From Clostridiales bacterium (GTDB lineage Bacteria; Bacillota; Clostridia; Tissierellales; GPF-1): 59,658 bases of DNA. Below, piece by piece: positions 14,994 through 23,984 of this stretch; position 1 is the stretch's first letter, and every line of letters begins with the position of its first letter. The position numbers and the translations under genes were made by a program. The notes under the pieces were generated by a model. That model had not been told where the DNA came from. It did not search any database and worked only from the letters and a program-made list of their open reading frames with translations. The stretch is from positions 1 to 59,658 of the forward strand of contig JABXKS010000036.1 in NCBI GenBank assembly GCA_013619125.1. The letters run 5' to 3'.

Positions 14994-17345
14994 CTATCGA
15001 ATCGGACATACGCCTGTATCACAGCCATCTGTTCCGATATCCAATTGCTGCTCATGCTTCTCATATTTGCTGATCAAATTCGGAATAAATGGTCGCATTT
15101 CTTCAACCCGGCGCTCGTACTCGTCCTTATCGATGGATTCATACGGCAACAAATCATAGAAGCTATCGTCAAGAGACAAGAAGGATAAGGCAACAACCTC
15201 TTCCCAATGATCATAGACCCATTCTTCCACAAGATCCCACTCATGCTCTCGCACATGAACCGTGATCGAGCAATTGTGCTCCACGTAGGAATCCATAAAT
15301 AGCTTGTAGTTTTGCAATTGTTCCAAAGCACTGACATCATACTTGGTGCGGCCTTCCGGCGCTTTTACCGGGAATTCAACGACCTTGGTCGAACAAGTTT
15401 TCCACTCTTGTCCCACCTCTGGGTATACAGGCCAATCCAATTCTTCCGCAACCTTTGCCAATGGATCTGTCGCATTGATTCGCACTCGACGAATATAATA
15501 CGGTGAATGTGAGTAATGCACGCCGCTTGATACGGTTGGTAATTGAGACAGGGTGCCTTCCGGCTTCACTGTTGTTACCAGAATTGGTGCATTTTCGCCA
15601 ATTTCTTCCGCGTAGTGCTCCGCCGCCTCATTGGCTGCAACCCGAAGTTCCGCCAAGAGTACCGCTTGCTCATCCACAGACATATCAACGGCATTGACCA
15701 TATCTTGCCAGCCAGTCAAAGAACAGCCAACCAATTTGTCTCGGTTTTGCGTGGAGTCCCACATTGGTAATTCCAATTCCACGCAGGTCATTCGATAACC
15801 CGCTTTTGCGGAAAGTCGCTGCGCGTCTAGCAAGCCCTCTTTGTCCAGCGTGCCGTTAGCCTGTACAAAGGCAAACGTGTTGATGGTTGTCAGGTTGCAT
15901 AATCCACGTGTGTCCAAAAGAATCTCTCCGCAAGGATTGACACCCTTGAAATTCGGACGTCGTTTCTCTGCGGCAATCGCGTTTACAAAACCCGGTTCTC
16001 CAGAATAACGCATCTTTTCAATCTGCCAATGCCATTGTTCGCGACTCGGCTTTTCACGGTAAAAGATGGAATTGTTGGACATTTGACGATGGATAATTTC
16101 CTTGTCCACAATCCATTGCCCGTCAATCTGCTTGTATAGTTCGCTTTTCGCGTCGATGCATTCCGTATCATCCGCATCCACCAAGACGATCTCCGCTGTT
16201 CGGCGTACGCCGCCAACCACAACATTTTCCCCAATAATATTGGCAATGTCCATGCAATCTATCGGCTTCAGCTTCACGCGCTTCGCGCTGTGAATCACGC
16301 CGAGTTTCTTTATCACACGATCAATCTTAAAGAACATATTCTTCAACGACTCATGACCCGATGCCGTTCCGCCAAAGGTCTTCAACTTCTCACCCTTCGG
16401 ACGAACATGGTCATAATTGATGATAAGGGTTTTAATATCGCGATACTCATTGGAATACAAGACCTTGATGTAATAGTCCAATGCCTGCGTCCATCCCTCT
16501 TTGCTGTCGCCAACGATGATTTTCACCGATGCGTTACGAGAGAAATGAAGGCTGGTTGAATCTTCCCGATCCGATTTCGAAACCGGCGAGTAATCTTGAT
16601 GAATCAATTCATAGTCCGTTCGAACCTTAGGCAACTGCTGAACGTCGTCCTTCAAGATTCGTACGCCAACGCCTGAACCGACCATTAACAAATAAAATAA
16701 ATCCTTAAATGAATCAAAGCTGTCGATCACTTCAAAGGCACAATTATAGTTAGAGATTGGGTAATTCTGCGCCACTGGCGTTCCACCGACCCAGAATGTA
16801 CGGCCTGATAAGAATTGTCTCAAATGGAAAATATTATCGAATAATCGTTCCGCTTCCGCTTTTGTCGTCGGTACCAGACCCGCATTGTACTCCACTGCTC
16901 GACGAATCGTTTCCCACCAATACTCCCGGCGGTTTTGCTCCGGCAACCAACGGGAATAGGTGCGGTAATAAACAAAATTTCCCAATTGTTTCATTGGAGA
17001 CGGAAGATGCTTGTAACGGCTGACAAATTCATCCGTTAAAATACGGTCATCTGTCCGCTTTCGTGCATCCCTTGTTTTGTCTCGCTCATATCGATACAAG
17101 ATATAGGCCTTGGCAACATCTTTGCGTGGTGAATCCATCAGATAATTTTCGACCCAATCCTGGACTTCCTCTACTTGCATGGGAATGCGAGAATCGCTGG
17201 CTGCCTGTCCAATCAACTCTGCTATCTTTTGACTAAGCGCGGTATCCACACCGTCTTTCGTCGCTTTCATCGCATTCTCAATGGCGCGAACGATCTTTTC
17301 GAGATTAAATTCTACCATTCTCCCGTCGCGTTTTGATACTTTCAT
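14994..17345 (-). CDS. nrdJ: Adenosylcobalamin-dependent ribonucleoside-triphosphate reductase (class II)
   Basis: 783 residues. An N-terminal ATP-cone (VSKRDGRMVEFNLEKIVRAI) is followed by the ten-stranded barrel, with NCAFEVIDSF for the first active-site Cys, FKGVNPCGEILL for the radical Cys loop, and the C-terminal redox pair CDTGVC. This is the monomeric B12-dependent RTPR type, which makes dNTPs without oxygen. AAGGAGG lies upstream. Paired NrdR-like boxes cover its promoter. The organism must make or import cobalamin; no such genes are in the window. Confidence 0.92.
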   Translation of the reverse strand: MKVSKRDGRMVEFNLEKIVRAIENAMKATKDGVDTALSQKIAELIGQAASDSRIPMQVEEVQDWVENYLMDSPRKDVAKAYILYRYERDKTRDARKRTDDRILTDEFVSRYKHLPSPMKQLGNFVYYRTYSRWLPEQNRREYWWETIRRAVEYNAGLVPTTKAEAERLFDNIFHLRQFLSGRTFWVGGTPVAQNYPISNYNCAFEVIDSFDSFKDLFYLLMVGSGVGVRILKDDVQQLPKVRTDYELIHQDYSPVSKSDREDSTSLHFSRNASVKIIVGDSKEGWTQALDYYIKVLYSNEYRDIKTLIINYDHVRPKGEKLKTFGGTASGHESLKNMFFKIDRVIKKLGVIHSAKRVKLKPIDCMDIANIIGENVVVGGVRRTAEIVLVDADDTECIDAKSELYKQIDGQWIVDKEIIHRQMSNNSIFYREKPSREQWHWQIEKMRYSGEPGFVNAIAAEKRRPNFKGVNPCGEILLDTRGLCNLTTINTFAFVQANGTLDKEGLLDAQRLSAKAGYRMTCVELELPMWDSTQNRDKLVGCSLTGWQDMVNAVDMSVDEQAVLLAELRVAANEAAEHYAEEIGENAPILVTTVKPEGTLSQLPTVSSGVHYSHSPYYIRRVRINATDPLAKVAEELDWPVYPEVGQEWKTCSTKVVEFPVKAPEGRTKYDVSALEQLQNYKLFMDSYVEHNCSITVHVREHEWDLVEEWVYDHWEEVVALSFLSLDDSFYDLLPYESIDKDEYERRVEEMRPFIPNLISKYEKHEQQLDIGTDGCDTGVCPIR

Positions 17346-17366
17346 TCCATCGCCTCCTTATTCGTA

Positions 17367-17436
17367 ACCACTAAATATAGTGTTATTCATTCTTCTTCAC
17401 TCTTCATATTGTACACCTAACGGTTTTTCATCACAA
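17367..17436 (-). promoter_or_regulatory. nrdJ promoter with two NrdR-like boxes
   Basis: Reading leftward: -35 TTGTGA (17431-17436), 17 bases, -10 TACAAT (17408-17413). Box 1 is ACACTATATTTAGTGG (17367-17382). A weaker box TACAATATGAAGAGTG (17398-17413) overlaps the -10. The boxes start 31 bases apart, three helical turns, as is typical for NrdR pairs. NrdR itself is not encoded in this window. Confidence 0.7.
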
Positions 17437-17528
17437 GGAATATTTCCCGGGAAACGTCAGGAAAAAATGCGTTGTCCAATCAAATCCCATGGTTGTGCCA
17501 TTTGCTGTTTTTGTCTGAATAATAAGAA

Positions 17529-17553
17529 ATCCGTGAAGAAAATCTTCACGGAT
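17529..17553 (-). terminator. Hairpin after the DUF4015 gene
   Basis: ATCCGTGAAGA-AAA-TCTTCACGGAT, an 11-bp perfect stem, followed leftward by an interrupted T-rich stretch (TTTCTTATTATT). It is 30 bases after the stop of the glycosidase-like gene and is probably its terminator. Confidence 0.65.
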
Positions 17554-17584
17554 CGATGACGCATTAGTTTCCTAAATTTCCCTT

Positions 17585-18898
17585 CTAAACAGAAGGAACT
17601 TCCGTTGTCGGCACCTCAGTTTCCGGCTCCGGTACTGGAATCGTTTCCGGTTCTGGTGCTGGTTCCGGTTTAGGTTGTGGTTTAGGCTGCGCTTTGATGA
17701 TGTATGGCGCTCGAGGATCAAAGGAGAAATAACCTGTTGAGTCAGTTACGCCTTCTGGCAGCAACGCTTCTCGCGTATAATTGTTACCTGCGTTCCATAA
17801 AATCCATTCTTCATAGCCGGCATCATAGGTCGCCTCAATCTGTGCCCGCACCTGTTTCGAACCATAGGTCACAAAATTCACGCCGTAATCCTTCCTGATC
17901 CACGGAGCTGAAAAATCCTGTAGCCAAGGGCGCATCAATGCTTTCTTTCTGGTTGTCTCCGCCACTTCAATTCGCTCATTCGCTTTTTTCATGGTGCCGT
18001 AAATAATAGCATATGGATCACTGTCAGGGTATTTCACCCCCAAGGTATTTTGGTAGAAATGAGATGGATAAACCATCGGTGAAAGCACATCACAGGCATC
18101 CGCCAGGGTTTCTAATTGATGGCCAACCCCTTCTCCTGTTCTCGAAATCGTGACCTGCCCGAAGATATCCGCCGAGACCCGAACTCCGAATGGAGACAAG
18201 ACATCCGTTGCATGTTGAAGAAAATCCGCAATCGCTTGATTGCGATCAGCATCTTCATATTCCTTATAATCGATCAGACTCAGTTTTCCCTTATCCGGGA
18301 AACGGACATAATCAAATTGAATTTCGTCAAATCCCATTTTAACGGCTTCCAGCGCAATCGCCAAGGGATATTCCCAGGCCTCTGGTCGGTATGGATTCAA
18401 CCACGCGTTGCCATCCTTGTCGCGCCATACATTACCAGCAGCGTCTTGGATCGCCAATTCTGGATAAGCTTCTGCTACCCGCGAATTTTTAAAGGTAACC
18501 ACCCGTGCGACCGTATAGATCTTTTCCGCCTTCAAACGATCCCAATTCACCGAAAACTTTGGTGATAAAGGGGCATTGTCAAGGCCTTCCGCAACTGCCA
18601 TGGGCACTCGCGTCGGATAAGTGAAATGTCCATTGTCATTGTTCACGTCAATAATCATGGAATTGATCTCTGTCGTCACCGCCAAATCCAGCAAAATATC
18701 AAATTTTTTGTTATAACCGATCACGTTGCCAGTGACATAAATTCCCTTGACCTTCGTTTGATTCTCAAAAGCCTTCCAGCTTCGATCCACCGGCATATAT
18801 TCCGGTTCACTGAAAGGATCCTGGGTTGCGGCAAATCCTGTAGAAATGCTTGCTATGAATAATCCGGCCATCAAACCGGCAAGTACTTTTTTCTTCAT
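17585..18898 (-). CDS. Secreted putative glycoside hydrolase (DUF4015)
   Basis: 437 residues. Signal peptide (MKKKVLAGLMAGLFIASIS, cleavage after the GFAA region). The body matches the DUF4015 putative glycosyl hydrolase family: VKGIYVTGNVIG, MIIDVNNDNGHFTYPT, FDEIQFDYVRFPD (likely catalytic acids), VSADIFGQV and LSPMVYPSHF. The last 45 residues are a Pro/Glu/Lys linker (PKPQPKPEPAPEPE), typical of cell-wall-spanning tails. It probably acts outside the cell on a wall or environmental glycan; substrate unknown. Own promoter and terminator. Confidence 0.82.
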   Translation of the reverse strand: MKKKVLAGLMAGLFIASISTGFAATQDPFSEPEYMPVDRSWKAFENQTKVKGIYVTGNVIGYNKKFDILLDLAVTTEINSMIIDVNNDNGHFTYPTRVPMAVAEGLDNAPLSPKFSVNWDRLKAEKIYTVARVVTFKNSRVAEAYPELAIQDAAGNVWRDKDGNAWLNPYRPEAWEYPLAIALEAVKMGFDEIQFDYVRFPDKGKLSLIDYKEYEDADRNQAIADFLQHATDVLSPFGVRVSADIFGQVTISRTGEGVGHQLETLADACDVLSPMVYPSHFYQNTLGVKYPDSDPYAIIYGTMKKANERIEVAETTRKKALMRPWLQDFSAPWIRKDYGVNFVTYGSKQVRAQIEATYDAGYEEWILWNAGNNYTREALLPEGVTDSTGYFSFDPRAPYIIKAQPKPQPKPEPAPEPETIPVPEPETEVPTTEVPSV

Positions 18899-18998
18899 GG
18901 GTTTCGCTCCTTCAAATATGCTTTCTTTATTATATCCTAGGAAGGATGGGGTAGCAATCCAAATTCACGATGTTATAATGAATCAGAGGTGATTGTAA
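18899..18998. promoter_or_regulatory. Divergent promoters for the DUF4015 and alpha/beta hydrolase genes
   Basis: Leftward: TTGCTA (18952-18957), 17 bases, TATAAT (18929-18934). Rightward: extended -10 TGTTATAAT (18971-18979) with no good -35. Both are simple housekeeping-type promoters; no operator is evident. Confidence 0.65.
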
Positions 18999-19760
18999 AT
19001 GAAAAGTAAACGAATCCGCATCGAGAAGCAAAATGGCGAGAAATTGACTGCAATTATCGATCTCCCGGACAATGGCGAATACCGCGCCCTCGTCATTACC
19101 GTCCATTGCTTCAGTTGCGAAAAAAATTATCATATTTATCGACGCCTGCATCAATCCTTCACGGATGCAGGAATTGCCGGTTGCCGTTTCGACTTGACCG
19201 GACTTGGTGAAAGCGAAGGCGAATTTTCCGAAACCAATTTTACAGAGAATGTAACGGACACCCTTGCAGTGGTCAAAACCCTGTGCAAGGATTTGACCTG
19301 CCCGGTATTCTTGATGGGTCACTCCTTGGGTGGACTCATCGTCCAGTCGGCTGCCTTGTATCTGCCTGCCGTAAAGGGAATTGTCACTCTGGCAACCCCT
19401 TCCAACCTCAATGGGATTTCCACCATCGTCAACACGCAGCTGAAAGATCTTAGCGCCAACGAAGAAACAACCATCCAAATTCAAGGCAGACCGTTTCATG
19501 TATGCGGGTCTTTCTATCAAGATCTAGCTTCAATTGATTTGGATGAATCCCTTCACAATCTGGATGTCCCACACCTGATTCTCCACCCCGAAAAGGATTC
19601 TGTCGTTCCCTTGTCCCATGCCTACCGCCTTTTCGAGCATCACAGAGAAAACAAGGAATTGCTGGTGATTCGAAACGCGAACCATCTTTTTTCCACCCAG
19701 GATGCGGCGGATCGCGTAGGGCAAATCATTTTGAATTGGTTTCAAAACTTTCTGTCATAA
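18999..19760 (+). CDS. Alpha/beta hydrolase
   Basis: 253 residues of the alpha/beta hydrolase fold. The nucleophile elbow is GHSLGG near residue 108, the acid is probably Asp in HPEKDSVVP, and the base is His in IRNANHLFS. LVITVHCFSCEKN supplies the oxyanion-hole strand. No signal peptide, so cytoplasmic. Similar to general serine esterases or peptidases of the DUF-like YjfP/FrsA kind. The substrate cannot be read from sequence. It is a single gene, followed by a bidirectional terminator. Confidence 0.8.
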   Translation: MKSKRIRIEKQNGEKLTAIIDLPDNGEYRALVITVHCFSCEKNYHIYRRLHQSFTDAGIAGCRFDLTGLGESEGEFSETNFTENVTDTLAVVKTLCKDLTCPVFLMGHSLGGLIVQSAALYLPAVKGIVTLATPSNLNGISTIVNTQLKDLSANEETTIQIQGRPFHVCGSFYQDLASIDLDESLHNLDVPHLILHPEKDSVVPLSHAYRLFEHHRENKELLVIRNANHLFSTQDAADRVGQIILNWFQNFLS

Positions 19761-19849
19761 CTTTGTTTAAAGGCATAAATCAACGGGTAACTTTTTAATG
19801 GCAAAGTAGATCACTTTGTACCTTTCCTTTAAGTATACCTGTTCCATAC

Positions 19850-19879
19850 AAAAAGACCCGTCGACGGACGGGTCTTTTT
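19850..19879. terminator. Bidirectional terminator, sugar operon / alpha/beta hydrolase
   Basis: A 13-bp perfect stem AAAAAGACCCGTC / GACGGGTCTTTTT with loop GACG. T runs occur on both strands, so it ends the 12-gene leftward operon and the rightward hydrolase gene. The 19761-19849 gap also holds a short inverted repeat CAAAGT-N5-ACTTTG of unknown meaning. Confidence 0.92.
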
Positions 19880-19883
19880 GTGT

Positions 19884-21017
19884 TTATAGCGCGCGATAGA
19901 TCGCGGTTACTTCTTCTTTCGACAAGGCCTTCGGATTCAACCCCGTACAACCGTGAATCATGGCATCCTCTACCATAGCGGCAAGTGTCGCCTCTTCGAT
20001 TGTCGCTTCCAACTTAGCTGGAAATCCGATGGTTTCTTCCAATTTTTCAATCGCTTCGATTAGAGCTTCCACTGGATCCGTTCCTTCGATTTTCAACTCC
20101 CGATTGATCCGGGCAACCTTTTCTTCGATGACAGGCTTGCTGATTCTCAGCATGGGAATTTGAAGGATTCCGACGGTCAGCCCATGAGGCAAGTCCAAAT
20201 GCCCACTCAATGGACATCCCAATCCATGAGGGAGCGCCGCGCCGCAATGACTCATGGCAGCACCGGCAAGCATAGCCGAAAAAGCCATTTCTTCTCGTGC
20301 TTCCCTATCTTTTTGCACCGCTTTAGGTAGATTTGTAAAGATCCGCTTCATCGCTTCGATGGCATAGACTTCAGCCATGGGATTTTCGATGGTGGACAAA
20401 ATGGCTTCCAGCGCATGCCCCAAGGCATCCATTCCAGTGAAAGCCGTGATATGCGCCGGCAATCCATCCATCAAATCCGGATCAATCCATGCGACTTTTG
20501 GATAGATACCACCCTCACTCAAAGAGTCCTTGATTCTTGTTTTCTCATTCGTGATCACTGCATACAAGGAAACCTCAGAACCAGTGCCCGCCGTTGTCGA
20601 GACAGCCAATACAGGCAAAATCTCGCCATTCAAAACCCTTTTTTTAGTGCCGCGCCCATCGAGATATTCCTCAATTTCTCCAGCTTGGTTGGCCATATAG
20701 GCGATCGCTTTGGCTGTATCCATGGCACTTCCGCCACCGATGGCCAAGACGCCCGTACAACCTGCCGCTTTCAACGCCGCAACGCCATCTCGAATATTCC
20801 CGGTTTCCGGATTGGGTCGAACCTTCGGATAAATCGTATAGCGGTTGGCCTCAACACCGGCAAGAACTTTCTCGACGATTCCCAAAGAAACAAGGGTTTC
20901 ATCAGTCACAATCATCCATCGCTCAACGCCCCACGCATCCATCCCCTGTGCAACACCGTTTACGCTTCCCCGACCAAATCGAATCTCAGTGGGTACTACA
21001 AATTGAAATCCATTCAC
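19884..21017 (-). CDS. Iron-type (group III) alcohol dehydrogenase
   Basis: 377 residues. The GTG at 21017 is used because AAGGAGG precedes it by six bases; the longer frame reads into the HAD gene. Visible: FGRGSVNGVAQ, the dinucleotide motif GGGSAMDTAKAIA, TAGTGSEVS, GMDALGHALEA and the metal region LPHGLGCPLSGHLDLPHG. At one metal-ligand position that is His in FucO, this protein appears to have Cys (HGLGC). It probably reduces an aldehyde made by the operon's aldolase step, or oxidises a polyol. Last gene of the operon. Confidence 0.85.
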   Translation of the reverse strand: MNGFQFVVPTEIRFGRGSVNGVAQGMDAWGVERWMIVTDETLVSLGIVEKVLAGVEANRYTIYPKVRPNPETGNIRDGVAALKAAGCTGVLAIGGGSAMDTAKAIAYMANQAGEIEEYLDGRGTKKRVLNGEILPVLAVSTTAGTGSEVSLYAVITNEKTRIKDSLSEGGIYPKVAWIDPDLMDGLPAHITAFTGMDALGHALEAILSTIENPMAEVYAIEAMKRIFTNLPKAVQKDREAREEMAFSAMLAGAAMSHCGAALPHGLGCPLSGHLDLPHGLTVGILQIPMLRISKPVIEEKVARINRELKIEGTDPVEALIEAIEKLEETIGFPAKLEATIEEATLAAMVEDAMIHGCTGLNPKALSKEEVTAIYRAL

Positions 21018-21018
21018 C

Positions 21019-21819
21019 TTATGCCTCCTTAAGCGCTTCTGCCAATTCTTTGACAGACTCAAAAACGAAACTTGCCTGAATATCCGATTTTTCGTAATCG
21101 ATTGGAGTCGTTTCTCCCGAATACACCAAAATTGATGTAATTCCAGCAACTTCTCCCATTCGTATATCCGTATACAAACGGTCCCCAACCATGGCAATTT
21201 TCCCCAAGTCCACATCGAATTTCGCAGATACCGCTTCGATCATGGTTTTCTCCGGCTTGCCGATCACCTCGGGCAACATCCCTGTGGAGCCTTCAATCAT
21301 TTTGATCATGGCGCCAGTATCCGGCATCCATTTTCCGCCCGCCAAGGGACAATTGAAATCTGGGTGTGTCGCATAATACACGGCCCCTTCCCGAATACGG
21401 TCACAGGCCTGCCAGATTTTATCATAGGTCAGGGTTGTGTCAAATCCCAACACAACCAGATCTGCCGCTTCTTCTCGCTCTTTCACAAGGACGAATCCAT
21501 GCTCCAAAAATACGGATTCCAATGCGGGGGTTCCCATCAGAAAAACCCGTGCCCCAGGATGGCGCAATTGCAATGTTTTGGCTGTTGCTTCACCCGAGGT
21601 AAAAATTTCATCCACGCTCGCTTCAATCCCCAGCCCCTTCAACTTTGCTTCATAATCAGCAGCATTTTTTGATGAGTTGTTGGTTAAAAAAATAGTTCGC
21701 CGTTTCTGACTTTTCAACAATGCCAAAAACTCCTTGGCACCCTCGATCAGCTCTCCCCCCAAATAGATCGTTCCATCCATATCCAATAAGAAACATTCAA
21801 TCTCATTCAATTCTTTCAT
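21019..21819 (-). CDS. HAD-IIA family sugar phosphatase (NagD/AraL type)
   Basis: 266 residues. Catalytic motif I LLDMDGTIYLGG (first Asp the nucleophile), motif II FLTNNSSK, motif III Lys in VIGKPEKTM, and motif IV MVGDRLYTDIRMG. The cap type matches the NagD/AraL group that removes phosphate from accumulated sugar phosphates. AraL is likewise placed inside a sugar operon. It overlaps the GH42 gene by four bases (ATGA). It may protect against build-up of a toxic sugar phosphate in this pathway (inferred). Confidence 0.85.
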   Translation of the reverse strand: MKELNEIECFLLDMDGTIYLGGELIEGAKEFLALLKSQKRRTIFLTNNSSKNAADYEAKLKGLGIEASVDEIFTSGEATAKTLQLRHPGARVFLMGTPALESVFLEHGFVLVKEREEAADLVVLGFDTTLTYDKIWQACDRIREGAVYYATHPDFNCPLAGGKWMPDTGAMIKMIEGSTGMLPEVIGKPEKTMIEAVSAKFDVDLGKIAMVGDRLYTDIRMGEVAGITSILVYSGETTPIDYEKSDIQASFVFESVKELAEALKEA

Positions 21820-23984
21820 GCTTTCACTCCCCTAAGTCGCAGGATCCTCGGTTCTTTCCCGGTCACCTGAATCACCAAACTCGCTCCCCGCTCTGTTTGC
21901 TTCACTTGAATGGTTTCGCCGCTCACGGCATCCTCGCACCGCGAAACTTCCCCATAATCGGGCAAAGTGATTTCCACTCTTTTCCCTGACCCGAAATAGG
22001 ACGATGATGGCGCATAGGCTGTCACAACCAACAAGGTTGATTCTCCTTCTTCCAAACGATGTACATCGATCTCGCGATTCATACGATTGGTATACTGTAC
22101 CTCCACCTCCGGGCGGATGCCATGTTCCACAGCAATATCGCGTACCAAATCCCAAAAAAGATCGGATCCTTGCAAGACACCATTCCCCGGATGGGTGCCG
22201 ACAAAATACGCGGTTCCCTTTCCAAAGATATTTTTTGTCACTGCCGGACTCTCGTCGATAAACCGCGCGAGTACCTCCACATGGTCATGGAGCACTTGAA
22301 TCTCGTCTTGATGCCACGCACCTTGATAATTCTTGCCGCGATAGCATACAACAGGATCCTGCCCTGCGTTGGTGTCAAAGGCGCGAATGCCAAAGGTCTG
22401 ATCCAAACCAGAACCTGGAATCACATGCTGATACCAGCCGCGTTCCGTCAACATGCCCAAGCGAGATGATCCAACCAAGACCCCACCCTGCTGCACATAG
22501 GCGGACAATGCCGCTCCCGTTTCTTCTGGTAACACGGTCAGAAATGGCGTGAAAATCATCTGATAGTTTTCTGCTAGCCCTTCTTCTACCTGTGTCGTCG
22601 TCAAAAAGTCAACACCAAAAGATTGATCCCAAAGCCCGCGATAGGTTCCTCGAAGGGCTTCCATCAAAAACGTTTCCTGACCCATGCCATTCAAGACAAT
22701 GGCGTTTTCCCGCGAAATCACAATGGCGACCTTTCGAGGCGCTACTTTTGCCTGTCCAATCTCCTCCACGGCTTGTACGGTCTTGCCAATCCAAGCAGCC
22801 GCTTCGGTTCTCTCTGTCGGCAGACCGTCAAGATCCACGATCGCACCCCAATGAATAGGCTGAAAATCCCATTCCCGCCATCCCTGATACAGACTCATGG
22901 TGGCACCATGGCCAATTGCCTCAAAGATATTTCGCTTCAAGTCAAAACCCTTTACGTTGCGGCTTGGTCCCAATACCCATCCATTGATTGGACCACTCTC
23001 CGTTTCCATCATCCAGAATCGTCCGCCTTGATCCAACACGGTACTGCGCGCCAAATCCAAAAACATCGAAGCAAATTCCGGCATTTTGTTTAACTTATTG
23101 CCGCTTCCTGGATAGAGATCATAGCCAATATAGTCGACGACCTTCGCCATCTGATGTTGGTCCAACCCCGTCAAGACACCCATAGGGTCTTGCGATTTCA
23201 GGAAGAAAATATTTGTGCTGGTTGGATGAACAATATCCAACTCCTTGATGATCTTGGCTTGCCAGTCAACAAATTGAACCGTATTATCCATCCAAAACAG
23301 ACGCCAATCCAACCATCGCGTCACACTGGACCAGCTGCTTGGCTTTGTCATCGGCGGTTCCACCTGCTCGAATGACTGCACCACGGTATTGGTCGCACCC
23401 CAACGGTAGGCGTAGTTTAATTTTTCAATGGTCTGATATTTTTTTTGTAAGTATGCCTGAAAAGCCAGTTTCGAATGATCGCAATAGCAGTACAAATCAA
23501 CGCCACCCGCCTGCAAAGGCATAAAGGGAAATCCGATTTCATTATGAATCTGATACGCGCCCAATGCGGCATGATCCTTATATCGCCCGACCAAAGTACG
23601 AATATACCGTTCGCTCTCACTCAAAAATCCTGGATGATCCATGCACGCCCATGAGTATGACACATTATTGGGGTATCTCTCCCCATGGTTGTTGAGAATA
23701 TTCACATCTGGGTATTTTTCATGGATCCATAATGGCGGCGAAACGGTTCCCGTCCCCAGCAAGATCTGGAAACCCAGCTCCGCACACAGATCAAAAAATT
23801 CATCCAAAAAGTCGAATCGATATTTGCCTTCTTCCGGCTCGATTTGATCCCAGGTATTAAACAACTCAGCTGTACGAATCCATTGAATCCCGGTTTCCTT
23901 CATAAGCGTCAGATCCCGTCTCCAATCACCATGCTCCTGCATCAGCGGATAGTATCCGGCCGCGTAATGAAATTGTTCTTTCAT
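21816..23984 (-). CDS. GH42-type beta-galactosidase-like glycosidase
   Basis: 722 residues with the GH42 arrangement: a TIM barrel (YYPLMQEHGDWRRDL, MKETGIQWIRTAELFNTWDQI), acid/base Glu in YQIHNEIGFP, nucleophile Glu in MMETESGP, then the glutamine-amidotransferase-like trimerisation domain and a C-terminal beta domain. No signal peptide, so it acts inside the cell. Family members cut beta-galactosides or alpha-L-arabinopyranosides. A non-phosphorylated-substrate glycosidase beside a PTS is odd, unless it has a modified preference. Overlaps both neighbours by four bases. Confidence 0.85.
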   Translation of the reverse strand: MKEQFHYAAGYYPLMQEHGDWRRDLTLMKETGIQWIRTAELFNTWDQIEPEEGKYRFDFLDEFFDLCAELGFQILLGTGTVSPPLWIHEKYPDVNILNNHGERYPNNVSYSWACMDHPGFLSESERYIRTLVGRYKDHAALGAYQIHNEIGFPFMPLQAGGVDLYCYCDHSKLAFQAYLQKKYQTIEKLNYAYRWGATNTVVQSFEQVEPPMTKPSSWSSVTRWLDWRLFWMDNTVQFVDWQAKIIKELDIVHPTSTNIFFLKSQDPMGVLTGLDQHQMAKVVDYIGYDLYPGSGNKLNKMPEFASMFLDLARSTVLDQGGRFWMMETESGPINGWVLGPSRNVKGFDLKRNIFEAIGHGATMSLYQGWREWDFQPIHWGAIVDLDGLPTERTEAAAWIGKTVQAVEEIGQAKVAPRKVAIVISRENAIVLNGMGQETFLMEALRGTYRGLWDQSFGVDFLTTTQVEEGLAENYQMIFTPFLTVLPEETGAALSAYVQQGGVLVGSSRLGMLTERGWYQHVIPGSGLDQTFGIRAFDTNAGQDPVVCYRGKNYQGAWHQDEIQVLHDHVEVLARFIDESPAVTKNIFGKGTAYFVGTHPGNGVLQGSDLFWDLVRDIAVEHGIRPEVEVQYTNRMNREIDVHRLEEGESTLLVVTAYAPSSSYFGSGKRVEITLPDYGEVSRCEDAVSGETIQVKQTERGASLVIQVTGKEPRILRLRGVKA

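Noticed and set aside
17346-17580. Cobalamin riboswitch before nrdJ
   Set aside because: No B12-box consensus (GCCACTG-like) or expected leader length; the region is explained by a promoter, NrdR-like boxes and a terminator.
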